A stretch of 14,331 nt of DNA from Candidatus Saccharimonadota bacterium. GTDB taxonomy: Bacteria > Patescibacteriota > Saccharimonadia > QS-5-54-17. Where the stretch lies: positions 1 to 14,331 of the forward strand of contig SLRF01000051.1 of the NCBI GenBank assembly GCA_007131065.1. The letters run 5' to 3'. Shown one piece after another: positions 6,692 to 12,565 of the stretch; position 1 is the stretch's first letter; each line of letters opens with the position of its first letter. The notes under the pieces are model-generated. The model was given only the letters and a program-made list of their open reading frames with translations. It ran no database searches and was not told the DNA's origin. The position numbers and the translations under genes were made by a program.

Positions 6692-7304
6692 GGTCGTGCC
6701 ATCGCTGCTAATCGTAATAGCAGCGTGGATGACCGGAGCCTGGAGCACCTACGAAACCGAATCCGTCGATAGCAGAATGAATCCGGTAGAAGAAATCGCA
6801 CTGGAGACAGAAGCCGGAGAGCGACTGAGCACGGAAATCGAAGCACAAATTCGATCCGATGATACAGTCGCAACAAACGGCCAAGACAATGTCGAGGAAG
6901 AAACTTCCGAAGCAGGGTCTAGCGATGAATTCCCGGACCTAACTAAGCGGGCTGTTGCTTTCATAGAAGAACTGCATTCCCGCGATCCGCACCAAAACTC
7001 CGCAGAAAGAGAGGTACGCCTAAAGCAGTTTGCGACCCAGGGGTTCTGGGACGATATCTCACTGTTCATCAGCAACGACAGCGACGATGCGACGCTGCTG
7101 GAGCATGGATTGAGCGTAGAAGCGCACGTAGAAGCAATTTCTATCGAGCCGCTATCGGCGCGTAGAGCCGTCGTGATAACTGAAATCGATATCGTAGTCT
7201 ACTCCAACGGAGACATCTATACCTCGTACCAACCCAGGCATACCAGTGTCTGGATCCTGGAAGACAAAGAATGGCTGGTTAACGAAGCCAGCTACGCCAA
7301 CTAG
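6660..7304 (+). CDS. VirB8-like T4SS protein (one membrane helix plus NTF2-like domain)
   Basis: The 214-residue protein has a single membrane helix near the N-terminus (about 7-24) and an acidic low-complexity linker (about 30-92, many Glu/Asp/Ser). A C-terminal domain (about 93-214) has helix-then-strand character, with VVITEIDIVVYS and VWILEDKEWLVNEA strands. This is the layout of VirB8/TrbF/TcpC-type proteins, which bridge the inner-membrane complex and the outer space in T4SS assembly. The sequence itself is too diverged for a firm family call. The Shine-Dalgarno site (AAGGAGGGG) is strong but enclosed in a 14-bp stem. The next gene follows after 13 bases and its GAGGAGG overlaps this stop. 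Confidence 0.6.
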   Translation: MGQKLKYGLLLVVPSLLIVIAAWMTGAWSTYETESVDSRMNPVEEIALETEAGERLSTEIEAQIRSDDTVATNGQDNVEEETSEAGSSDEFPDLTKRAVAFIEELHSRDPHQNSAEREVRLKQFATQGFWDDISLFISNDSDDATLLEHGLSVEAHVEAISIEPLSARRAVVITEIDIVVYSNGDIYTSYQPRHTSVWILEDKEWLVNEASYAN

Positions 7305-7317
7305 AGGAGGTGAAGAC

Positions 7318-8418
7318 ATGAACCGCCTAAGCGCTATTGCCCTGACTCTAGCCGCCGGAGGCGCGTTCATCGTCTTCCTCCTGGTGGGCGGTGCCGCGAC
7401 TACTGCAGCTGGACATAGTATATGCGCAACGGCCGGCGGCATTCCTGGAACATCGGATATCACGAAGCCGGAAACCATCGATGTTGCCGCTCGGGCTCTC
7501 AAGGTAGCTAAAGAGCATGACGCGTCACAGCGCGTAATGCTGGCGACAATCATGACGATCGATGTGGAGTCGAAATTCGACCCTACGCTAACCGAAAGAC
7601 AGTCGGACAGGGATTCATCTGGAGCGATGCAGCAACGTCGTCACTGGGTACCTGCCGATATGCGTCCATCCGAGTGGAGCGAAGATAACCTGGGTAATCT
7701 CGGGCGAGTCCCGAGTGATCCTCGAGTAAATCTAGAGTGGACCGTAGCTAACTTCCTGGATCCAAAAGTGGAAGGAATCCGTGGCGCCCTTTACTGGGAC
7801 GAACGACTACCGGAATCCGCTACGCCAGGTGAGTTGGCCCAAGCTACGCAGGTTTCTGCTTTCCCAGACCGGTACGACGAGGTCAGGGACCGAGCGGAAA
7901 TACTGATGGCTCAGGCTCTGACTCTCATAGACGAGGACGACATTATTTCAGCGGCAGAACTTTGCCAAGAAATGATGCCCCGGCCAAACATCGTCGATGG
8001 GGCGGCCTGCCCGGTAGGGGAGCCCCACAACTTCACTAACACCTGGGGAGCACCCAGGTCAGGAGGTAGAAGCCACCAAGGCGTAGACATCTTCGCCGAT
8101 ACCGGTATTCCTATCTATGCCTACCAGGGTGGCACCATCAGGTTGTCGCACAACAGGCTGGGAGGCATCTCTGCGCACATCGTCAACGATTGGGGGCAGT
8201 TCTATTACGCCCACCTGTCCGGCTACGCGCCCGGTATCGAATCGGGCATGGAAGTCGAGACTGGTCAGCTAATCGGCTACAACGGCAACACCGGAAACGC
8301 CCGCTTCACGCCTCCACACCTGCACTGGGAAGTCCGACCCGGACCGCCCGATGCCAGGGGTAGATATACACCCGTCGACCCCACTCCATATGCGAGCGCG
8401 GTCTGTAGCGGAGGCTGA
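7318..8418 (+). CDS. lysozyme-like plus M23 peptidase cell-wall hydrolase (VirB1 role)
   Basis: I chose ATG 7318 over the in-frame 7246 because GAGGAGG stands just before it and 7246 lies inside the VirB8-like gene. The 366-residue protein has an N-terminal membrane helix (about 5-30). A lysozyme/transglycosylase-like region follows (about 55-200), with candidate catalytic E84 and a SDRDSSGAMQQR motif (96-107). An M23/LytM zinc peptidase domain comes last (about 237-357): H253-x3-D257, H299 and H334-x-H336 give a complete metal and catalytic set. It should cut both glycan strands and cross-links of peptidoglycan. In T4SS loci such enzymes open the wall for the apparatus; in an epibiont it could also act on a host wall. 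It ends the operon. Confidence 0.85.
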   Translation: MNRLSAIALTLAAGGAFIVFLLVGGAATTAAGHSICATAGGIPGTSDITKPETIDVAARALKVAKEHDASQRVMLATIMTIDVESKFDPTLTERQSDRDSSGAMQQRRHWVPADMRPSEWSEDNLGNLGRVPSDPRVNLEWTVANFLDPKVEGIRGALYWDERLPESATPGELAQATQVSAFPDRYDEVRDRAEILMAQALTLIDEDDIISAAELCQEMMPRPNIVDGAACPVGEPHNFTNTWGAPRSGGRSHQGVDIFADTGIPIYAYQGGTIRLSHNRLGGISAHIVNDWGQFYYAHLSGYAPGIESGMEVETGQLIGYNGNTGNARFTPPHLHWEVRPGPPDARGRYTPVDPTPYASAVCSGG

Positions 8419-8429
8419 CACCAAAACCT

Positions 8430-8497
8430 GCGTCTTTCATATAAGACGCCGATCAAAGGATAGTAGTCTAGGTCTAAAAACTTGAACCGACCGGTTC
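8430..8497. repeat. small hairpin and near-palindrome after the T4SS operon
   Basis: GCGTCTT (8430-8436) pairs with AAGACGC (8443-8449), a hairpin 12 bases past the stop codon with no T-run. GAACCG (8484-8489) and CGGTTC (8492-8497) form a compact inverted repeat that could be a protein-binding site. Together with the compound hairpins at 8512-8569 and 8639-8703 these fill the 305-base gap; no gene is seen in it. Confidence 0.4.
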
Positions 8498-8511
8498 GAG
8501 TTCAGCCCCAC

Positions 8512-8569
8512 GCTCCCCGAAACGACGACGCACGCTTTCTCGTGTGCGTAAAATGTCGGTTCGGGGAGC
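8512..8569 (+). terminator. compound hairpin closing the T4SS operon
   Basis: GCTCCCCGAA (8512-8521) pairs perfectly with 8560-8569. Inside it CGAC (8523-8526) pairs with GTCG (8555-8558), and ACGCAC (8528-8533) with GTGCGT (8544-8549). That is about 20 base pairs in three tiers. The T-tract that follows is weak (CGACTTTATG), so termination may be partial or the structure may protect the 3' end. Confidence 0.5.
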
Positions 8570-8638
8570 CCGACTTTATGCCTTCAATCTATAGAATAGA
8601 ATTGAAAATATAAAATCGGGATAATTATCAAAAGACTA

Positions 8639-8703
8639 AACCCCGCTTAGATATCCTTATAAATCCATCGCTTGTCGCGATGAAAGGATACTAATGCGGG
8701 GTT
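8639..8703 (-). terminator. three-tier compound hairpin, terminator of the 8724-9284 cassette
   Basis: AACCCCGC (8639-8646) pairs with GCGGGGTT (8696-8703). TTAG (8647-8650) pairs with CTAA (8691-8694), TATCCTT (8652-8658) with AAGGATA (8684-8690), and CATCGC (8666-8671) with GCGATG (8677-8682) around a TTGTC loop. This gives 25 base pairs. Read on the minus strand it is followed by a T-rich stretch (TTTAGTCTTTTG), fitting a terminator for the small-gene cassette. Confidence 0.7.
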
Positions 8704-8723
8704 CGTCGTAGCAGAAAGGGCTA

Positions 8724-9008
8724 TCAGAAGAGCTTGGGCTGGGTGTTCTCAGGTCCTTGAGACTGCTCTGTCAACTCTTTGAGACGGAGATGCTCCCAAC
8801 GCACCCGCTGGGGAGAGACTCCGTACTTCTTGTGTATAGCTTTGCGCACCTGTATGCAGATGCTGTTGCGAGCACCTTCGATGCGAGCAGTGTTGCCATG
8901 AGACTTCATGGCGTTGGCATGCTGTGCAGCATTGAGTCCGATGCGAACTTCAAAATTCTTCCTTCCGTCGGGGTAGGTAGCGATGAAAATTCTCTCGTTG
9001 CGCGCCAA
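8724..9008 (-). CDS. 94-residue basic orphan protein with C-terminal QPKLF
   Basis: I do not recognise this family. The protein starts with strand-like segments (ERIFIATYPDG, KNFEVRIGL), has a helical, basic middle (QVRKAIHKKYGVSPQRVRW) and ends in an acidic, flexible tail closing with QPKLF. QxxLF is the pattern of bacterial sliding-clamp-binding peptides, so a link to DnaN is possible but unproven. The start is TTG with GAGGTG seven bases upstream on the minus strand. That Shine-Dalgarno site lies in a short hairpin (9017-9021 with 9026-9030). The gene is second in a two-gene minus-strand unit and is followed by the 8639-8703 terminator. Confidence 0.6.
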   Translation of the reverse strand: MARNERIFIATYPDGRKNFEVRIGLNAAQHANAMKSHGNTARIEGARNSICIQVRKAIHKKYGVSPQRVRWEHLRLKELTEQSQGPENTQPKLF

Positions 9009-9062
9009 GGTACGTCACCTCGCTCGAGGTAGTAGGGATACTGCCGGATAGTTGCAGGGCTG

Positions 9063-9284
9063 TTACGGAATCTTGCTGATACTCAGGCCTGTTGGGTCGA
9101 TATAGCGTGGATTCTTGTAGAGATTTCGGCCGAGCATGCGGGCCAAGTGAAGCTTGATGTAGTGATCCACACCTGGCCGGATCTCAGTCAGGACGTTCGG
9201 TACGAAACTACTGGGAAGTAGTCGCCTTACGGTCACACGGTTGCCTTCATCATAGAAGCTAATAAGACAGGGTACGTATCTCAT
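9063..9284 (-). CDS. 73-residue basic orphan protein
   Basis: I recognise no family. The sequence begins with a strand-like MRYVPCLISFYDEGNRVTV, has a central VDHYIKLHLARMLGRN helix-like stretch and is basic overall. GAGAGG stands nine bases before ATG on the minus strand, in the loop of a short CGAGA/TCTCG hairpin (9287-9291 with 9298-9302). A TTGACA promoter lies upstream, so this is the first gene of the cassette, followed after 54 bases by the 94-residue gene. Confidence 0.55.
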   Translation of the reverse strand: MRYVPCLISFYDEGNRVTVRRLLPSSFVPNVLTEIRPGVDHYIKLHLARMLGRNLYKNPRYIDPTGLSISKIP

Positions 9285-9316
9285 TTCGAGAAACCTCTCT
9301 CGTCTTCTGATAGTAA

Positions 9317-9367
9317 TTTAAAGTACTACGACACTATAATTAAGATATATTTACTAAGATATGTCAA
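9317..9367 (-). promoter_or_regulatory. promoter of the 9284-8724 cassette with shared start-site motif
   Basis: On the minus strand TTGACA (9367-9362) is followed by a 17-base spacer and CTTAAT (9344-9339). Six bases later comes GTCGTAGTAC (9332-9323), then TTTAAA. The same motif stands at the same distance from the promoter of the 11897-11470 cassette. It would lie at or just after the transcription start, so it may be an operator or a conserved 5' end. Confidence 0.55.
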
Positions 9368-9370
9368 TGC

Positions 9371-10927
9371 CTAGAAGAGTTTGCCGTGTTGGCGATTGAT
9401 CATCTCGAGTAGCACTTCACCATAATCGGCCAGCTTTTTGGGGCCGATACCAGGTACGGTTTCTAGTTGTGTGACGTTGGTGGGTTGCTCGGCGGCAAGG
9501 GCAAGTAATGTCTTATCATCAAATACTAAGTAGGCGGGTACGGATTGTTCTTTAGCTTGCTGGGTGCGCCATTCTTTTAGTTTATCGAGTAGATCCCGGT
9601 CGTACTCGGCGTAGGGGGAGGCAAGATTAGTGCGGATGTGTTTATGAAGTTCGTCGAGCTTGGAGTCGGGAATATTGGATATCTGATCGATGACCCGCTC
9701 AGTATGGCGCTTGAGCAATGAGTCGAATTCGCTGACCTTGGTCTCGATACGTAGCGCCATCTGATTGATGCCACGCAAGTACAGGCCGTCCAACCGACGC
9801 AGTCGTGAGAGGGCTACATATCCCATGCCGGGAGTAAAGGCGCGGGTAAGGTCGATTTCAGCAGCATCGAGGCTCATACCCTGGCTTTTATGGACCGTAA
9901 TAGCCCAAGCCAGACGCAGTGGGTACTGAGATAGCTCTGCTAGCACGCGATCGTTATCCTCAATCTTCCAGGTGTGTCTTTCTAGTTTGATACGTCGACC
10001 GTTTAAAAGCTCGATAACGGGCTGGTCACCTTCGAAGTCTACTACTTCTGCCCGGGAACCGTTGACGAATCCTTGGGACGGACTGTTGGCCACACACAGC
10101 ACTTGGGCTCCCACCTTGAGCTCCAATATCTCAGGAGCTAGACAGCTTTTCTGTAATTGCTCGATAAAGTTTTTACTACCACTTGTATGGGCTTGGAAAG
10201 TGCGTGCCTCTCCATCGAGCTGTTTGAGCCGATCGCTATTGAGTGTATCTACATCGAAATTATGCGAATACAACCGGGTGAGATCGGGGTCTTCATTGAC
10301 CTCCTCTAGACGCTCTTTGAGTAGCTGTTCGACGCTATCGTCCGGCTCTCCAGTGCGAATTTGGCGTAGGATATCTAGCATAGCGGCGTCCTCATCCTGG
10401 CGGTGCTGTTCACTTAGGTAACAGACTTTAAGGTCAAGTTCGGACCAGGCTTCGGCTTCGTAGGCGAAATCTACCTCGTTTCCGTAGCGCGTAACGGGAG
10501 GTAACTGGAAGAGGTCTCCACAGAGAATGACCTGCAATCCGCCGAACGGCTTGTCGCTGTTTTTGGCAATCTTAAATAATCTATTGAGTAGATTAAGTCT
10601 AGTGCCATCCAGCATGGATATCTCATCTATAATCAGTACCCGCGTGCGTTTGAGCCTACTCTTTAGTTGTGGGCGTGTGCTGAGTTTATGTAACTGCTCG
10701 TCCGCTAGCTCATCTTTGATGCCGAGACCACTCCAAGAGTGAATAGTCATGCCGCCTATATGGGTGGCTGCTATACCGGTACTAGCCGTGACTCCAATAT
10801 CGATATCATGGGTTCGAGCATACTCAATAAATTCATTGAGCGTATGCGTCTTTCCCGAGCCCGGTTCACCGGTTAAAAAGACGTTGTGTCCAAGCTTCAT
10901 GACCGCCAGGGCCTGACTCTGTTTCAT
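9371..10927 (-). CDS. PIF1-family DNA helicase with C-terminal HRDC-like domain
   Basis: The 518-residue protein has the superfamily 1B helicase motifs in order: Walker A GEPGSGKT (20-27, K26), TASTGIAA (48-55), Walker B DEIS (101-104), GDLFQLPPV (137-145), EQHRQ (173-177), HKSQG (346-350) and VALSR (371-375). Residues about 446-513 look like an HRDC domain (a DNA-binding domain seen in RecQ helicases), with a VPGIGPKKLADYG helix-hairpin-like end. PIF1/RecD2-type enzymes unwind DNA 5' to 3' and resolve G-quadruplexes, R-loops or stalled forks. The protein ends QHGKLF, a degenerate clamp-binding-like tail. No Shine-Dalgarno site is visible. TGTTATCCT stands seven bases before ATG, which suggests a leaderless message. 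Confidence 0.88.
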   Translation of the reverse strand: MKQSQALAVMKLGHNVFLTGEPGSGKTHTLNEFIEYARTHDIDIGVTASTGIAATHIGGMTIHSWSGLGIKDELADEQLHKLSTRPQLKSRLKRTRVLIIDEISMLDGTRLNLLNRLFKIAKNSDKPFGGLQVILCGDLFQLPPVTRYGNEVDFAYEAEAWSELDLKVCYLSEQHRQDEDAAMLDILRQIRTGEPDDSVEQLLKERLEEVNEDPDLTRLYSHNFDVDTLNSDRLKQLDGEARTFQAHTSGSKNFIEQLQKSCLAPEILELKVGAQVLCVANSPSQGFVNGSRAEVVDFEGDQPVIELLNGRRIKLERHTWKIEDNDRVLAELSQYPLRLAWAITVHKSQGMSLDAAEIDLTRAFTPGMGYVALSRLRRLDGLYLRGINQMALRIETKVSEFDSLLKRHTERVIDQISNIPDSKLDELHKHIRTNLASPYAEYDRDLLDKLKEWRTQQAKEQSVPAYLVFDDKTLLALAAEQPTNVTQLETVPGIGPKKLADYGEVLLEMINRQHGKLF

Positions 10928-10934
10928 ATTTCTA

Positions 10935-10943
10935 AGGATAACA
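10935..10943 (-). promoter_or_regulatory. extended -10 box of the helicase gene (leaderless start)
   Basis: On the minus strand TGTTATCCT (10943-10935) is an extended -10-like box ending seven bases before the ATG, so transcription would begin at or next to the start codon. No good -35 is seen. Confidence 0.4.
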
Positions 10944-11060
10944 TGAGAACAGGATGCAGGATTACGCTTCGCTTAGGATACAGGTGATTAGTTATAAAGT
11001 TAAAAACTATAGGATACAGGATATCGCTTCGCTTAGGATATAGGATTTAGTTTTACAACC
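10944..11060. repeat. AGGATA-type intergenic repeat block, two core copies
   Basis: The core AGGAT-N-CGCTTCGCTTAGGATA (with T, A or TA before CGC) occurs at 10958-10980 and again exactly 60 bases later at 11018-11040. The longer unit 10994-11051 is matched by 12361-12418 with 7 differences in 58 bases. The block is noncoding and separates the helicase and dehydratase genes. No transposase or terminal repeats are associated with it. Confidence 0.7.
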
Positions 11061-11097
11061 AAAATACTAAATACTAATCCCTAAATCCCGTCTATTT

Positions 11098-11106
11098 TGT
11101 GATAAT
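11098..11106 (+). promoter_or_regulatory. extended -10 promoter of the dehydratase gene (leaderless start)
   Basis: TGTGATAAT (11098-11106) is an extended -10 box (TG-N-GATAAT). Its end lies eight bases before ATG 11115 and there is no Shine-Dalgarno site, so the mRNA would start at or within two bases of the initiation codon. Confidence 0.5.
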
Positions 11107-11114
11107 GTGTAGAT

Positions 11115-11384
11115 ATGGAATTGAATCCGCGCTGGGACGAGAACGAAGGTAAGCTAGAAGCCACTATTACTACGAGTGATTTTTTGGCCGCTGTGACGTT
11201 GATTAGTGAAGTAGCAGCCGTCGCCGAAGAGCAGAATCACCATCCCGATATAGCTATCCATGACTACAGCAAAGTAACTATCTCACTCATCAGCCACGAC
11301 GCTGGGGAGGTGACGGATAAAGACTACAAACTTGCTTCGGCAATTGATGATTTATTAGAAAACGACGAATTCGGACTATTATAA
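11115..11384 (+). CDS. pterin-4a-carbinolamine dehydratase-like protein
   Basis: The 89-residue protein matches the PCD/DCoH family in length and signature: E39-x-N41-H42-H43-P44, then a YSKV strand, H61 in LISHDAG, and TDKDYKLA (67-74). The three conserved histidines H42, H43 and H61 are present. The enzyme dehydrates 4a-hydroxytetrahydropterin to recycle tetrahydrobiopterin after aromatic amino acid hydroxylation. In bacteria lacking that pathway, homologs are suspected to serve other pterin or molybdopterin steps or moonlight. No pterin gene is nearby, so its role here is open. It stands alone between repeat DNA and a compound hairpin. Confidence 0.9.
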   Translation: MELNPRWDENEGKLEATITTSDFLAAVTLISEVAAVAEEQNHHPDIAIHDYSKVTISLISHDAGEVTDKDYKLASAIDDLLENDEFGLL

Positions 11385-11396
11385 TTTCAAAGTAAG

Positions 11397-11456
11397 GAGC
11401 CCCGGTTCATCGATAGTATTCCTGCCATTAGGCAGGTATCGATGAGCACGGGGCTC
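11397..11456 (-). terminator. three-tier compound hairpin, terminator of the 11470-11897 cassette
   Basis: GAGCCCCG (11397-11404) pairs with CGGGGCTC (11449-11456). TCATCGATA (11407-11415) pairs with TATCGATGA (11437-11445), and CCTGCC (11421-11426) with GGCAGG (11431-11436) around ATTA, 23 base pairs in all. It lies between convergent genes and may end both the dehydratase message and the minus-strand cassette. The minus-strand tail reads CTTACTTTGAAAT, only weakly T-rich. Confidence 0.65.
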
Positions 11457-11469
11457 GGGTCGTAGGGGA

Positions 11470-11715
11470 TTAGACGGAGACTCTGCTCTTAGGAAGCAGT
11501 TCGATAATGATACGCTCATCAACCGACACCTTGTGTCGATTGCGCGCGATCCTCACAACCGCCTTGTCGATTGACTCTACGGCATCGGGGTCGCCATCTA
11601 GGTAGGCTCTTGCACGAGCATCCGCAACATCCATTGTTACGATGATCGGCGTCGAAGCTTTGCCCTGGGGGTAAACCCGGAGCATGCGCTCAGGAAAAGT
11701 CCATAACAGGGCCAT
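11470..11715 (-). CDS. 81-residue orphan protein
   Basis: A longer frame exists, but I chose the internal ATG at 11715 because GAAGGAG stands six bases before it on the minus strand and the preceding gene ends only two bases upstream. I recognise no family. The protein has strand-rich segments (MALLWTFPERMLRVYPQG, STPIIVTMDVADA), a helical DPDAVESIDKAVVRIARN middle and a final ERIIIELLPKSRVSV strand. That suggests a small mixed alpha/beta fold. Its ribosome-binding site overlaps the end of the membrane-protein gene, so the two are translationally coupled. The 11397-11456 hairpin ends the unit. Confidence 0.6.
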   Translation of the reverse strand: MALLWTFPERMLRVYPQGKASTPIIVTMDVADARARAYLDGDPDAVESIDKAVVRIARNRHKVSVDERIIIELLPKSRVSV

Positions 11716-11717
11716 TC

Positions 11718-11897
11718 TCAGCTCCTTCGTCGTTGGATGCACTGAAGCTCGGTCTCGGCTGGTGTGTAGCCGCTCTTCTTGTACTGAGAACGTGTGTACC
11801 ATAGTGGCAACAATGTTACCGCCACGGCGACGATAATCACGGTGATGACCAGTAGGACATCGTTTCCCATGACGATTTTAACGATCGAGTCAAGCAC
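11718..11897 (-). CDS. 59-residue single-pass membrane protein
   Basis: An upstream GTG (11921) is possible, but the AAGGAG at its fourth to fifth codons favours initiation at the GTG at 11897, ten bases downstream of it. The product has a hydrophobic segment at about 14-33 (VLLVITVIIVAVAVTLLPLW) and a hydrophilic, basic tail ending QRRRS. This would be a small inner-membrane protein with a mostly cytoplasmic tail. No family is recognised. It is first in a minus-strand pair, two bases from the next gene. Confidence 0.5.
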   Translation of the reverse strand: MLDSIVKIVMGNDVLLVITVIIVAVAVTLLPLWYTRSQYKKSGYTPAETELQCIQRRRS

Positions 11898-11938
11898 TCC
11901 CGTCCCTCTCCTTGGCATCACTCATAAGCGATGCATCT

Positions 11939-11989
11939 TTTAACGTACTACGACTTTTGCACTTTACAATATAAGCATAACTTTGTCAA
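11939..11989 (-). promoter_or_regulatory. promoter of the 11897-11470 cassette with shared start-site motif
   Basis: On the minus strand TTGACA (11989-11984) is followed by a 17-base spacer, TAAAGT (11966-11961), six bases, and GTCGTAGTAC (11954-11945), then GTTAAA. Geometry and motif are the same as at 9367-9317 (15 of 16 identical over the motif and following bases). Transcription would start near 11954. Confidence 0.65.
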
Positions 11990-12005
11990 TACACCTACAA
12001 AGACA

Positions 12006-12224
12006 TTACCTCTCAGGCACGAATAGGCGGATGCGCTTGCCGCCGGTTATGGCCTTCTGCCACTGCCTAAGCACCGATGGCGGCAGATAAAAAGTGACTT
12101 CCACGCGCCCATCGTGGAGCTCCTTGGTGCCGGTGGGGTAGTACCGGCCTTTGGGGCGCCTCCAGCCACCAACTGAGGCGTGAGGCTTGAGCATAACATC
12201 GTGATATTGAGCCGTTTTAGACAT
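12006..12224 (-). CDS. 72-residue basic orphan protein
   Basis: I recognise no family. The protein is basic, with GGWRRPKGRYYPTGTKE (19-35), a strand RVEVTFYLPPSV, a helix-like LRQWQKAITGG and a final RIRLFVPER. AAGGAGGG five bases before ATG is one of the best Shine-Dalgarno sites in the window, so it is very probably expressed. A small nucleic-acid-binding protein would fit the charge, but that is only a guess. It is separated from the 11897 cassette promoter by under 20 bases. Confidence 0.6.
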   Translation of the reverse strand: MSKTAQYHDVMLKPHASVGGWRRPKGRYYPTGTKELHDGRVEVTFYLPPSVLRQWQKAITGGKRIRLFVPER

Positions 12225-12259
12225 AGAAACCCTCCTTATTTATTATCAATTCATTTTCT

Positions 12260-12265
12260 ATTATA
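12260..12265 (-). promoter_or_regulatory. -10 box of the 12224-12006 gene
   Basis: TATAAT on the minus strand lies about 35 bases before the ATG and upstream of the strong Shine-Dalgarno site. No good -35 is seen at 16-18 bases, so the promoter is incomplete by eye. Confidence 0.4.
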
Positions 12266-12309
12266 TACGAACGTAAACCGAACAAAAAGACTTGTTTTTT
12301 GCGATTTTT

Positions 12310-12560
12310 ATGCATCCAGATTAGTTAAAAGTTTTTAAAGTTATAAAGTTCGTAAAGTTTGTAAAGTTAAAAACTACAGGACATAGGATAACGCTTCGCT
12401 TAGGATATAGGGTCTAGTCAGGTTATAGGTTTTAGTTGTTAGGTGTTAGGCACAATATCTATAACCTATAACCCAAAAACTATAACCTCCTGAATACTAA
12501 ACCCTAATTCCTAAATCCTTAAAAATCCTATACCCTATATCCTAATTCCTGTATCCTAAT
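12310..12560. repeat. repeat-rich spacer: GTAAAGTT units, AGGATA copy and inverted arrays
   Basis: About 12330-12370 holds imperfect tandem copies of a TAAAGTT-containing unit. 12361-12418 repeats the unit at 10994-11051, with the core at 12385-12407. Then GGTTATAGG-type words (about 12420-12450) face CCTATAACC-type words (about 12460-12490), followed by CCTAAATCC/TATCCTAA words up to the next gene, making a loosely inverted block. No gene is seen in 12266-12565. Confidence 0.6.
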
Positions 12561-12565
12561 CTCAA

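Noticed and set aside
7246..7317. Upstream in-frame ATG for the wall hydrolase
   Set aside because: It would overlap the VirB8-like gene by about 59 bases and place a hydrophilic segment before the membrane anchor; GAGGAGG favours 7318.
8757..9032. 91-codon plus-strand frame
   Set aside because: Antisense to the 94-residue orphan gene, which has a better ribosome-binding site and a terminator.
9972..10421. 149-codon plus-strand frame
   Set aside because: Antisense to the helicase, whose motifs are complete and in order; serine/leucine-rich shadow.
11716..11802. Upstream start extending the 81-residue protein to 110 residues
   Set aside because: The extension overlaps the membrane-protein gene in another frame, while the internal ATG has a perfectly spaced GAAGGAG.
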